DNA of 64,000 nt, from NCBI RefSeq assembly GCF_006717075.1, contig NZ_VFQC01000001.1:2713501-2777500 (forward strand), written 5' to 3'. The position numbers were made by a program, and so were the translations under genes. Shown in pieces: positions 43,642-51,974 of this stretch (position 1 is the stretch's first letter; every line of letters begins with the position of its first letter). The notes beneath the pieces are model-generated. The model saw only the letters and a program-made list of their open reading frames with translations. It was not told the origin of the DNA and searched no databases. This DNA comes from Haloactinospora alba. GTDB lineage: Bacteria; Actinomycetota; Actinomycetes; Streptosporangiales; Streptosporangiaceae.

Positions 43642-44577
43642 TTGGCACCCGAGACCCCCGACACGGCCGGCGCCGCCGCGCCGCCGACGAGCCCGGCCCC
43701 GTCCCCCACCGGCGAGGGACCCGCCGAGGTGGACCTGACCCCGCGTGACGTGCGGTTCGACTGGTCAGCGACCGACCTGCACTGGATCCCCGGCCAACCG
43801 TTCGCCACCCACGTCATCAACGTGTTGCACCTGCTGCTGCCGGAGGGCGAGCGGTGGTTCGTCGCCGTGTTCAAGGAGGCGCTGCCCTACATCCGCGACG
43901 AACGGCTGCGGGAGGACGTCCTGGGCTTCATCGGCCAGGAGTCCACCCACGCCGAGGCGCACGCCGGCGTCCTCGACCACATGGACGCCCACGGCCTGGA
44001 CCCCACCCCCTACGTCAGCCAGGTGGCCTGGATGTTCCGCACACTGCTCGGCGACCGCGGCCTGACCGGGCAGGCCGCCGAGTCGTGGCTGATGGCCCGC
44101 CTCGCCCTCGTCGCCGGGATCGAACACATGACAGCGGTACTGGGCCAGTGGGTACTGGACGCCGGCGAGCTCGACCGGGCCGGGACCGACCCCACCATGC
44201 TGGACCTGCTGCGCTGGCACGGAGCCGAGGAGGTCGAGCACCGGTCGGTGGCCTTCGACCTGTACACCCACGTCGACGGCCGCTACAGCAGGCGCGTGGT
44301 CGCCTACGGCGCCGCCACCGCCGCCATGGCCTACCTGTGGGTGCGCGGGGTGCGGTTCCTCATGGCCAACGACCCGGCCCTGGGACGGCGAGCCAAACCA
44401 CGCTGGCGGGACATCCTGCGCACGGGACGCGCCGGGCTCACCCCGAGCCTGGGACACCTGGCCAGGGCGCTGCCCGGGTACCTCCGGCCCGGCTTCCACC
44501 CGTCGCAGGAAGGGTCCACCAGCCAGGCCGTGGCCTACCTCGCGATCTCACCGGCCGCCCGCGCCGCCCAGCACTGA
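43642..44577 (+). CDS. PF10118-type 'metal-dependent hydrolase', ferritin-like
   Basis: A 311-residue helical protein starting at TTG 43642. It has an N-terminal Pro/Ala-rich stretch, then FGQESTHAEAH-like FIGQESTHAEAHAGVLDHMDAHG, ALVAGIEHMTAVLGQWVLD and LRWHGAEEVEHRSVAFDLY. The spaced Glu and ExxH motifs (QESTHAEAH, IEHM, EEVEH) look like a di-metal site in a four-helix bundle. The annotated family name 'metal-dependent hydrolase' is untested; an oxygenase role served by the neighbouring reductase is an alternative. It lies 29 bp after the EphD-like gene. Confidence 0.8.
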   Translation: MAPETPDTAGAAAPPTSPAPSPTGEGPAEVDLTPRDVRFDWSATDLHWIPGQPFATHVINVLHLLLPEGERWFVAVFKEALPYIRDERLREDVLGFIGQESTHAEAHAGVLDHMDAHGLDPTPYVSQVAWMFRTLLGDRGLTGQAAESWLMARLALVAGIEHMTAVLGQWVLDAGELDRAGTDPTMLDLLRWHGAEEVEHRSVAFDLYTHVDGRYSRRVVAYGAATAAMAYLWVRGVRFLMANDPALGRRAKPRWRDILRTGRAGLTPSLGHLARALPGYLRPGFHPSQEGSTSQAVAYLAISPAARAAQH

Positions 44578-44612
44578 CCGTGGCCGCAACCAGTGACGTC
44601 GCGGAGCCGCAC

Positions 44613-45704
44613 ATGAAACACAGCGAAACCTACTACGCCGACCCGCCGTTCCCGCGGGACCTGGGGGGACGTCGGCGTCCCGACCGGTTCTGGACGGCCC
44701 TCAACCGGATCACCCCGGCCGTGGAGCGGCTGACCCGGCTCATCGGCCCGCCGCGTTCCACGCCACCCGCCACCACACTCGACCGCCGGGTGGTGGTGAC
44801 CCGGGTGGAGCACCCGGCCCGGGAGGTGGCGGCCCTGCACCTCACGGCCGCCGACGGGCGCCCGCTTCCACCGTGGGACCCGGGGTGCCACGTCGACGTG
44901 GTGCTGCCGTCCGGAACCATGCGGCAGTACTCGCTGACCGGCGACCCCGCCGACACGGGAAGCTACCGGATCGCGGTCCGCCGGCTGCCCGGCGGCCGCG
45001 GGTCCGGTGAGGTCCACGAGCTGCCACCGGGGCGGGAACTCACCGTCCGCGGCCCCCGCAACGCGTTCCCGTTCGCCCGGCTGCCCAGCTACGTGTTCCT
45101 CGCCGGTGGTATCGGGATCACCCCGATCCTGCCGATGGTCCACGCCGCCGAACGCGCCGGCGCCGACTACCGGCTGGTCTACACGGGCCGTTTCCGGGCG
45201 ACCATGCCGTTCCTCGACGAGCTCCCCGCCCCGCGAGGGGGCGGTTCGATCGAGGTGCGCACCGACGACACGCACGGTGTCGGCGACCCGGCCGCACTGT
45301 TGGGTACACCACCGGAGGGGACGGCGGTGTACTGCTGCGGTCCTCCGCCGCTGCTCGAGGGGGTGCGCGCGGCCCTGGAGGAACGCCCCGGTGTGGGTTT
45401 CCACTGGGAACGTTTCTCCGCCCCACCGGTCCGCGACGGCGTACCATTCGAGGTGGAACTCGCCCGGACCGGCAGGGTGTTGCAGGTTCCGGCCGACCGT
45501 ACCGTGTTGGAGACCATCCAGCGGGTGCTGCCGGACGTCGCCTACTCCTGCCGTCAGGGCTTCTGCAACACCTGCCGGGTGCCACTCCTGGCCGGCGAGG
45601 TCGAGCACCGTGGTAGTCCGACAGGCGGCGGGCCGGTGTCCGAGGGGACGGTCGCGATCTGCGTGTCCCGTTCCCGGGGCGGGCGACTGGTGCTGGACCT
45701 GTGA
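44613..45704 (+). CDS. Phthalate-dioxygenase-reductase-like FMN/2Fe-2S oxidoreductase
   Basis: A 363-residue electron-transfer protein. The flavin domain has MRQYSLTGDPADTGSYRIAVRRL (RxYSL motif) and EVHELPPGRELTVRGPRNAFPF. The NAD domain has VFLAGGIGITPILPMVHAAER, VYTGR and VYCCGPPPLLEGV. A C-terminal plant-type ferredoxin domain carries AYSCRQGFCNTCRVPLLAGEVEHRG, with the fourth Cys in VAICVSRS. It moves electrons from NADH through flavin to an oxygenase, most likely the upstream ferritin-like protein. ATG 44613 (GCGGAG upstream) is preferred; GTG 44580 is possible. Confidence 0.9.
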   Translation: MKHSETYYADPPFPRDLGGRRRPDRFWTALNRITPAVERLTRLIGPPRSTPPATTLDRRVVVTRVEHPAREVAALHLTAADGRPLPPWDPGCHVDVVLPSGTMRQYSLTGDPADTGSYRIAVRRLPGGRGSGEVHELPPGRELTVRGPRNAFPFARLPSYVFLAGGIGITPILPMVHAAERAGADYRLVYTGRFRATMPFLDELPAPRGGGSIEVRTDDTHGVGDPAALLGTPPEGTAVYCCGPPPLLEGVRAALEERPGVGFHWERFSAPPVRDGVPFEVELARTGRVLQVPADRTVLETIQRVLPDVAYSCRQGFCNTCRVPLLAGEVEHRGSPTGGGPVSEGTVAICVSRSRGGRLVLDL

Positions 45705-45793
45705 CGCCGCGTCCGGAGGGCACCGGCTGCCTCCCGCCGGCGGGAGGCAGCCACGCGGGCACCCGACCCGGATACGCGGAGGAACCAGCAGCC

Positions 45794-46471
45794 ATGGCCA
45801 TGCCCGAGTCCGAACCGTCCGGCCGCGGCGGCAGCGGGGAGGCGCGCCGCCCCCGCCGCATGCCGCCGCACCGGCGCCGGGAGGACCTCATCCGCACCGC
45901 CCTGGGACTGTTCGCCCGGTACTCGCCGGAGGAGATCACCCCGGAGCACATCGCCGAGGCCGCCGACGTCTCCCGCGCCCTGGTGTACCGGTACTTCCCC
46001 AACATGGCCGAGCTGCGCACGGCCGCGCTGCGCAGCGCGGTGGACGAACTGTCGCCGCTGCTCACCCCGCCCACCCACCTGGGGACACTGGACCAGCTCC
46101 GCACCTCGCTGCGGGCCTTCATCGACTTCACCGACCACTACGCCCCCGCCTACGTGGCGCTGCTGCGCAGCGGTTCCAAGGCCGCCACCGAGAGCGCCAC
46201 CTCCGTCATCGACGAGGTGCGCTCCCAGGTACTGCGGCTGCTGCTGGAGCGCTCCGGTATCGAGACGCCCTCGCCGCTTCTGGTACTGACCCTGCGGTGC
46301 TGGATCTCCACCGTGGAGTCCGCCCTGCTCATCTGGTTGGAGGAGCGGACCATGCCCAAGGATGAGCTGGAGGAGTGGCTACTGGACCAGCTGGTGGCGA
46401 TGGTCGGTGCCTCCGGTGTCGGTCCGGAGGAGACGCACGCGCTACGGGCCGCCGTCGGCGAGGACACGTGA
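45794..46471 (+). CDS. TetR family transcriptional regulator
   Basis: A 225-residue TetR protein: LIRTALGLFARYSPEEITPEHIAEAADVSRALVYRYFPNMAELRTAAL is the helix-turn-helix (~35-82), followed by a helical ligand domain ending LDQLVAMVGASG. ATG 45794 is preferred over GTG 45701 because GCGGAGGA lies 10 bp upstream. It closes the M24/EphD/PF10118/reductase cluster and probably represses it. The inducer is unknown. Confidence 0.88.
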   Translation: MAMPESEPSGRGGSGEARRPRRMPPHRRREDLIRTALGLFARYSPEEITPEHIAEAADVSRALVYRYFPNMAELRTAALRSAVDELSPLLTPPTHLGTLDQLRTSLRAFIDFTDHYAPAYVALLRSGSKAATESATSVIDEVRSQVLRLLLERSGIETPSPLLVLTLRCWISTVESALLIWLEERTMPKDELEEWLLDQLVAMVGASGVGPEETHALRAAVGEDT

Positions 46472-46521
46472 CCGGAAACCGTACCGGTGCCGCGTCCGCC
46501 CGGCGGTCCGGCCACCGGACG

Positions 46522-47259
46522 TCACGGGAGGTCGCAGTGGCTGGCCAGGCGCCGGGCCCAGGCCCGGTAGCCGCCGGAACCGGGATGGAACCCGTCGGCG
46601 GCGAACACTCCCGCCGTTGCGGTCAGGTCCGGGACGGGCACGTACACCGCCCCCGGGGCGTCTCCGGCGGCCCGGGAGACGGCCCGGTCCACGGCACGCG
46701 CCCGCAGGCCGAGCACCTGCCGCGTGGGCGCCGGGAGAGCCGGGAACCGGTGCAGCGGTGGTGTGCCACTGAGCAGGACACGGGTGTCGGGATGGTTCCG
46801 GCGCAGCTCGGTGAGGATGCGGGCCATGGTGGCCCGGACGGTCGCGAGCCGGGTCAGCCGCAGCGTGTCGTTGACGCCCGCCAGCACGACGGCGACGTCC
46901 GGCGGCGGCCCGTCCACAGCCGCCGGTAGGTGGCGGCGCTCCACCCCGCCGACGGTGGCACCGCTGCGCGCCACCACCCGCCACGCCACTCCGCGCCCGC
47001 TGCGCTCGGCGAGCGCGGCGGCCAGGTGGCCGGCGACACCGTCCCCGTGGTGGGACACCCCCACTCCCGCGGCCGTGGAGTCCCCCAGCACCAGCAGGTC
47101 GAGCGGCCGCCGCTCGGAGTCACCCGCCGCTTTCCCCCGCATGCCGCGGGCCTCCGGCAGTACCGGCGTGGTGGCACGCACCCGCATCCCCTGCGGGAGA
47201 AGCACCGGGACGGACGCCCACACCACCACCTGGGCGCAGCGCAGCAGCGCCGCGTTCAC
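46522..47259 (-). CDS. SGNH/GDSL hydrolase family protein
   Basis: A 245-residue esterase-like protein: LDLLVLGDSTAAGVGVSHHGDG (block I, Ser), RVVARSGATVGGV (block II Gly), VAVVLAGVNDTLRL (block III Asn) and VFAADGFHPGSGGYRAWARRL (block V Asp-His). The N terminus has one hydrophobic stretch (CAQVVVWASVPVLLPQG), so it may be membrane-anchored or exported. The substrate is unknown. It is a single gene, converging with the TetR gene. Confidence 0.88.
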   Translation of the reverse strand: MNAALLRCAQVVVWASVPVLLPQGMRVRATTPVLPEARGMRGKAAGDSERRPLDLLVLGDSTAAGVGVSHHGDGVAGHLAAALAERSGRGVAWRVVARSGATVGGVERRHLPAAVDGPPPDVAVVLAGVNDTLRLTRLATVRATMARILTELRRNHPDTRVLLSGTPPLHRFPALPAPTRQVLGLRARAVDRAVSRAAGDAPGAVYVPVPDLTATAGVFAADGFHPGSGGYRAWARRLASHCDLP

Positions 47260-47325
47260 GCCTCCTCCCGTCCGGACGGGTGGTGGCGGGAGCGCGGCTG
47301 TGCCGTGGTGCTGCCCTCCGCGGTC

Positions 47326-48373
47326 TCACGCATGGCCCTCCTCCGGCTCTGGGGCGACGAGCGGACGGTACACCGGGATTCCGGAGTGTTCCAGCTCCGC
47401 ACGCAACCGGAAGTAGGCGTCGCCGAACGGGTCCACGCCCCGGGCGGGCATCAGGCCCCGGCGGATGGTGACGTCGTGCGGGGCGAGCCGCGCCGCCCGT
47501 TCGTAGTGCCGTTCCGCCGGCCCGGAGTCGCCGCGGCGCGCGAGCTCGGCCGCGACCCGCGCGTGGGCGCGGGCGCGCTGTCCGCTGCTGTCGGGCCGGC
47601 GCAACCCGCCTCCGCCACCCGCGGGGGTGAGGCCCGGGTCGTCGTGGTGGACCCAGCGGCGCAGGGCGCGCAGGGAGTCCGCGGCGCTGAGCCCGTTGAG
47701 GGACCGGAAGAGGTCGGTGGCGACCTGGGTGTCCTGCGGTCGGGCGATGTTCCCCTCCTCGTCCACCCACACCACCGTGGGCACGTTGACGATATCGTAG
47801 GCCGCCGCCACCGCCCCGTGGATGTCGACCAGGGCGGGGTGGCTCGGTGCGGCCTCGGCGATCCACGGGCGCGCGTCCCCGACCGACGTCTCGACCGCCA
47901 CGCTGAGCACGGTGAGGCCGCTTCCGGAGAGCTCGCGGTGGCGCTGCTCCCAGGCCGGCAGGTCGTAGCGGCACCCGCACCAGGGAGCCCACATCACCAG
48001 GGCGACCTTGCGGCCGCGGTAGTCCCGCAACCGGTGGGTGATCCCGGCGGTGTCGGGCAGCTCGAGGATCGGGGGCGGCGCCCGTCGCTCCGGCGGGAGC
48101 GGGGTCGGGGACCGCGGCGAGCACGCCGTTGTCGGTGTCGGCGACCACGGTGTGGCGGAGGGTTTCGAGGAAGGCGACGAGGTCGAGGGAGCCGCCGTGT
48201 TCCATGCCGCGGGCCACGCTGTCGGGAACGCAGGCGTCACCGTGGCACCAGCCGTGGGACTGTCGGGTCCAGCCCAGCACCGGGGCGCTGGTGGGGACGA
48301 GCAGCCGGCCGGAGCTGCCGGTGTGTGCCTCCAGCGCGACCGTCCTGTCCGGGAGGAGCACCGTGATACGCAT
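47326..48373 (-). pseudogene. Thioredoxin-fold redoxin with C-terminal helical repeat, frameshifted
   Basis: From ATG 48373 the frame encodes MRITVLLPDRTVALEAHTGS, a domain with WCHGDACVPD, and then breaks near 48073. The next frame continues PPPILELPDTAGITHRLRDY, VALVMWAPWCGCRYDLPAWE (TlpA/ResA-like active site, here WCGC), VPTVVWVDEEGNIARPQDTQ and a TPR-like tail. Removing one base from the G5 run at 48071-48075 restores the frame. It is transcribed divergently from a MerR gene. The protein lacks a signal peptide, so a cytoplasmic redox role is likely if functional. Confidence 0.75.
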
Positions 48374-48388
48374 CCGACCCTTTCCTTT

Positions 48389-48428
48389 GGATAGTTTCAC
48401 TCTCTAATTTTGGAGAGTAGTACTATCC
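48389..48428. promoter_or_regulatory. 40-bp dyad between redoxin and MerR genes
   Basis: Nested symmetric arms share one centre: GGATAGT/ACTATCC (48389-48395, 48422-48428) and ACTCTC/GAGAGT (48399-48404, 48413-48418). This is the expected form of a MerR operator serving both divergent genes. Confidence 0.75.
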
Positions 48429-48454
48429 AATCCGAGGGGCAAGGGTGAGAGGCG

Positions 48455-49102
48455 ATGCGGATATCCGAACTGAGCGAGCGGAGCGGGGTTCCGGTCGCGA
48501 CCATCAAGTACTACCTGCGGGAGAACCTGCTCCCCCGGGGGGAGGCGACCTCGGCCACCCAGGCGCGCTACGGCGAGGAGCACCTGCGCCGACTGCGCCT
48601 CATCCGGGCGCTGGTGGAGACCGCCGAGGTACCGCTCGCCCGGATCCGGACGGTGCTGGAGGCGATGGACGACCCCGGCACGGACCTCCACCACCTTCTT
48701 GGAGCCACCCAGTACGCCTTCACCCCCCTGGCCGAGGCGCCGCCCGACGAGGGCGCCTGGGAGGAGGCGGCCGCGACCACCACGGGCCTCCTCGCCCAGC
48801 TGGGGTGGAACGTCACACCCCACTCCCCGGCCCGTCAGCAGCTGACCGCCGCCGTGGCGACACTCGCCCACCTCGGCCACCCGGTGGGAGCGGAGACACT
48901 GCGCGTCTACGCATCCGCCGCCCGCACCGCGGCGGAGCGCGACATCGCGACCGTCGACCCGGAAGCCTCCCGGGCGGAGACCGCCGAACACGTCGTCACG
49001 ATGACCGCACTCATGGAACAGGCCCTCCTCGGACTGCACCGCCTGGCGCAGGAGGATGCCTCGGCCCGCCGTTTCGGCTCCGGCGAGCACTCCGCGGAGT
49101 GA
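48455..49102 (+). CDS. MerR family transcriptional regulator
   Basis: A 215-residue MerR protein: MRISELSERSGVPVATIKYYLRENLLPRGEATSATQARYGEEHLRRL is the winged helix (1-48), followed by a coiled segment (VETAEVPLARIRTVLEAMDD) and a helical effector domain of ~130 residues with no Cys-based metal site. It is therefore unlikely to be a metal sensor; a redox or small-molecule signal is possible. It is divergent from the redoxin gene and shares its operator. Confidence 0.92.
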   Translation: MRISELSERSGVPVATIKYYLRENLLPRGEATSATQARYGEEHLRRLRLIRALVETAEVPLARIRTVLEAMDDPGTDLHHLLGATQYAFTPLAEAPPDEGAWEEAAATTTGLLAQLGWNVTPHSPARQQLTAAVATLAHLGHPVGAETLRVYASAARTAAERDIATVDPEASRAETAEHVVTMTALMEQALLGLHRLAQEDASARRFGSGEHSAE

Positions 49103-49149
49103 GCCGCGGGCCGGAGGCGGCGCACCGCCCCGGCCCGGTCGCGTCCCGG

Positions 49150-49608
49150 TCAGTCCAGGTCGGGCGGCTGGCTCCCGGTGGCGACCATCACCCGGTTGAA
49201 CAGGTTCATCACCCCGATCGTCGCGATGAGCGCGGCCAACTCCTCTGGCGGGTAGTGCTCGGCCGCCCGGGCGTAGACCCCGTCGGAGACCCCGCCCTCA
49301 CCGAGCCGGGTCACCTCGTCGGCCAGCGCCAGCGCCGCCTGCTCGGCCGGGGTGAAGTGGTTACGGGCCTCGTGCCACCCCGCCACGGTGAACAGCCGCC
49401 GCCGCTCCTCGCCCAGTTCGGCCGCGTCCCGGGCGTGCATGTCGATGCAGAAGGCGCACCCGTTCAGGTACGAGCAGCGCAGCTCCACCAGCTCCGCGAG
49501 GTTCTCGCCGAGCGTCCCGTGCAGCAGGCGCCGGGCTTCGCGCACCTTCCCCAGCACCTGGGGAAGCTCCGCCACCGCCGAGACCCGTTCGACCGCTTCC
49601 GCCGTCAT
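49150..49608 (-). CDS. AhpD-like carboxymuconolactone decarboxylase family protein
   Basis: A 152-residue protein: VELRCSYLNGCAFCIDMHARDAAELG contains the CxxC-x3-H peroxidase-type active site (CAFCIDMH). It is followed by AWHEARN-like VAGWHEARNHFTPAEQAALALADEVTRL and LIATIGVMNLFNRVMVATG. Such proteins act in alkylhydroperoxide defence. It converges with the MerR gene. CxxC and the following His are all present. Confidence 0.92.
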   Translation of the reverse strand: MTAEAVERVSAVAELPQVLGKVREARRLLHGTLGENLAELVELRCSYLNGCAFCIDMHARDAAELGEERRRLFTVAGWHEARNHFTPAEQAALALADEVTRLGEGGVSDGVYARAAEHYPPEELAALIATIGVMNLFNRVMVATGSQPPDLD

Positions 49609-49742
49609 AACAACCTCCGAACTGTCGGATCGCCGACCCGCCGGATCGGCCTGCCGACCTCACCGACCCGCCGCGGCTCCCCGGTGTGACAGCACGGTAG
49701 GGTGATCCGGCTCACGCGCTGGCGCGGACCCGCCGGAACACG

Positions 49743-49776
49743 AAAAAGCCCCCCGCCCCGTCCGGGGCGGAGGGCT
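49743..49776 (-). terminator. Rho-independent terminator of tRNA-Glu
   Basis: On the minus strand a strong GC stem (AGCCCTCCGCCCCG with its complement, one mismatch) is followed by TTTTT at 49743-49747. It lies a few bases after the tRNA 3' end. Confidence 0.85.
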
Positions 49777-49781
49777 CGAAG

Positions 49782-49854
49782 TACCCCTGAGCGGATTCGA
49801 ACCGCCGTTACCGCCTTGAGAGGGCGGCGTCCTAGGCCTCTAGACGACAGGGGC
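49782..49854 (-). tRNA. tRNA-Glu (CTC)
   Basis: A 73-nt cloverleaf on the minus strand starting GCCCCTG, with anticodon stem CCGCC/GGCGG around loop CTCTCAA (anticodon CTC), T-loop TTCGAAT and acceptor CAGGGGT. CCA is not encoded. Confidence 0.96.
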
Positions 49855-49911
49855 GCTGTGCCGGAACTGTGCGCGAACGAGCGGGGAGCTCCGGAGTGGA
49901 GCTGCCACTCA

Positions 49912-49940
49912 GCAAAAGAGCCCCCACGGCATGGGAGCTC
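49912..49940 (-). terminator. Rho-independent terminator between the tRNA-Glu genes
   Basis: The minus strand reads GAGCTCCC, a short loop, then GGGGGCTC followed by TTTT, 12 bp after the second tRNA-Glu. Confidence 0.75.
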
Positions 49941-49951
49941 TCAGCTGCACG

Positions 49952-50024
49952 TACCCCCGAGCGGATTCGAACCGCCGTTACCGCCTTGAGAGGGCGGCGT
50001 CCTAGGCCTCTAGACGACGGGGGC
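49952..50024 (-). tRNA. tRNA-Glu (CTC), second copy
   Basis: Same length and anticodon as the first copy. It differs only at one acceptor pair (GCCCCCG/CGGGGGT against GCCCCTG/CAGGGGT), a compensated change that keeps base pairing. Confidence 0.96.
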
Positions 50025-50079
50025 GCAATCCGAGCCGGTTTCCCGACTCCATGCGTTCCTGACCTATGGCAGAACGCTG

Positions 50080-50151
50080 CTGGGGTACCAGGACTCGAAC
50101 CTAGACTAACTGAACCAGAATCAGTCGTGCTGCCGCTTACACCATACCCCA
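50080..50151 (-). tRNA. tRNA-Gln (CTG)
   Basis: A 72-nt cloverleaf on the minus strand: acceptor TGGGGTA/TACCCCA, anticodon stem ACTGA/TCAGT around TTCTGGT (anticodon CTG), T-loop TTCGAGT. It lies upstream of both tRNA-Glu genes in one probable transcript after gltX. Confidence 0.95.
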
Positions 50152-50284
50152 GTGCTTGGGAGGGGCCTCTCTTTCGGGGGCCTTTCCCTCGGCGCAGGAA
50201 CAACTTTAGCGGACATCGCGGCAACGCGCGAACTGGAAACCAAGGGCGGCCCGAGCGGGACCCGGGCCGCCCCGGACAGCGGTG

Positions 50285-51745
50285 TCACTCCCCCGGCGAA
50301 GCGGGGGTGGCCGCCTCCTCCTCCCGGCGCAACCGGTCCAGTGCGCGACGCAGCCGCTCGCGGGTGCGCTCCCGGCCGAGCACCGCCAGGGACTCGAACA
50401 GCGGCAGGCCGACCGTGCGCCCCGTGACAGCGACCCGCACCGGCGCCTGCGCCTTGCCGAGCTTCAGTCCCAGCTCGGCCCCGACCTCCTCGAGGGCGGC
50501 CTTGAGCGCCTCCGGCTCCCAGGCGAGTTCCGCGTCGGCGAACCTGTCCAGCGTCGCGGACAGCATCGGTTCACCGATACCCGGTTTCATCGCCTTGCTC
50601 CAGCTCTTCTCGTCCTCGACCGGTTCGTCCAGGAACAGGAAGTCGACGTTGGCAACGATCTCGCTGAGCAGGGCCACCCGGGTCTGCGCCAGCGGCGCGA
50701 GATCGCGGAACGCGGCGTCGTCGTAGTTCTCCGCCGGCCACGGCGCGGACTCGCCGTGCAGCCACGGCTGGCACCGCCGCACGAACTCCTCGGTGCTCAG
50801 CGCCCGGATGTACTCGCCGTTGAACGCCCGCAGCTTCTTCTCGTCGAAGAAGGCACTGGAGCTGTTCACCTCGGAGATGTCGAACAGCTGCTCCATCTCC
50901 GACCACGGCATGATCTCCTGGTCGCCGCCCGGTGCCCAGCCCAGCAGCATCAGGTAGTTCACCATGGCCTCGGGGAGGTAACCCTCGTCGAGGAACCCCT
51001 CCAGGGAGACCTTGTCCCGACGCTTGGAGAGTTTCTGGCGCTTCTCGTTCACGATGACCGGCAGGTGCGCCCACACGGGCGGCTCGTGGCCCAACGCGCG
51101 CCACAGCAGCTGCTGCTTGGGGGTGTTGGACAGGTGCTCCTCGCCCCGGATGACGTGTGTGATCCGCATCTCGACGTCGTCGACCACGTTGGCCAGCACG
51201 AAGAGCGGGGAGCCGTCCGCGCGGGCGATGACGAAGTCCTCAATGGAACTGTGCGCGAACTCCACCCGGCCGCGTATCCGGTCGTCCACGACGGTCGGAC
51301 CGCCGTCGGGAACCCGGAACCGCAGCGCCCGGCCGGGGCCCGGTTCCAGCCCCCGGTCCCGGCAGAAACCGTCATAGCCCAGTTGCGGGTTGTCCTGGCG
51401 CTCGCGCACCTGTTCCCTGGTGCAGTCGCAGTAGTAGGCCCGCCCCTGCGTGTACAGCCACTCGGCGTGTTCCCGGTGCGCGGCGGCGTAGTCCGACTGG
51501 AAGTAGGGCCCCTCGAAGTGGGGGTCGTCCGTGTGGATGCCGAGCGCGGCCATGGCCTGGATGATCCCCTCGGTCCACTCGGGCCTGTTGCGCTGCACGT
51601 CGGTGTCCTCGATGCGCAGCACGAACCTGCCCTGAGGGTCCTGTCGGGCCAGGGCCCAGTTGAACAGCGCCGAGCGGGCGCTTCCGACATGGAAAAGCCC
51701 AGTGGGGGACGGGGCAAAACGGGTCCGAATCGAAGTCTCAGTCAC
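50285..51745 (-). CDS. gltX: Glutamate--tRNA ligase
   Basis: A 486-residue class I synthetase: [30 protein letters not shown] (HIGH-type HVGS), [17 protein letters not shown], the YYCDCTREQ zinc-like stretch, [14 protein letters not shown] and [13 protein letters not shown] (KMSKS equivalent KLSKR). It charges tRNA-Glu, and in many actinobacteria also tRNA-Gln before amidation. It is followed on the same strand by tRNA-Gln and two tRNA-Glu genes, so enzyme and substrates may be co-transcribed. Confidence 0.97.
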   Translation of the reverse strand: MTETSIRTRFAPSPTGLFHVGSARSALFNWALARQDPQGRFVLRIEDTDVQRNRPEWTEGIIQAMAALGIHTDDPHFEGPYFQSDYAAAHREHAEWLYTQGRAYYCDCTREQVRERQDNPQLGYDGFCRDRGLEPGPGRALRFRVPDGGPTVVDDRIRGRVEFAHSSIEDFVIARADGSPLFVLANVVDDVEMRITHVIRGEEHLSNTPKQQLLWRALGHEPPVWAHLPVIVNEKRQKLSKRRDKVSLEGFLDEGYLPEAMVNYLMLLGWAPGGDQEIMPWSEMEQLFDISEVNSSSAFFDEKKLRAFNGEYIRALSTEEFVRRCQPWLHGESAPWPAENYDDAAFRDLAPLAQTRVALLSEIVANVDFLFLDEPVEDEKSWSKAMKPGIGEPMLSATLDRFADAELAWEPEALKAALEEVGAELGLKLGKAQAPVRVAVTGRTVGLPLFESLAVLGRERTRERLRRALDRLRREEEAATPASPGE

Positions 51746-51974
51746 GCCCCCAAGGTACCGCCGCCAGGCCCCCTTCGACGGACGCTTGTCCTGCTAGGCG
51801 ACGTCCCAGCGCCAGCTCGGCGGCGTTCCCGCCAGTCGGCAGAGGAGCCGTCATCGGCCCTGCCGGCGCGGCGCTGGCCGCGCCGCGCACGGTCAACAGC
51901 ACCCGTCGGACAGGGCCCGGCGCCCGAACACGGGTCCCTCCGGCCCAGCAGCGGAGCCCGGCGCCCCGCCCCGG

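Noticed and set aside
41513-43648. 711-codon minus-strand frame over the EphD-like gene
   Set aside because: Antisense shadow; no ribosome site and Gly/Val/His-rich sequence.
44580-44612. GTG 44580 as start of the reductase
   Set aside because: It lies 3 bp after the previous stop with no ribosome site; ATG 44613 has a weak GCGGAG. This is kept as an alternative only.
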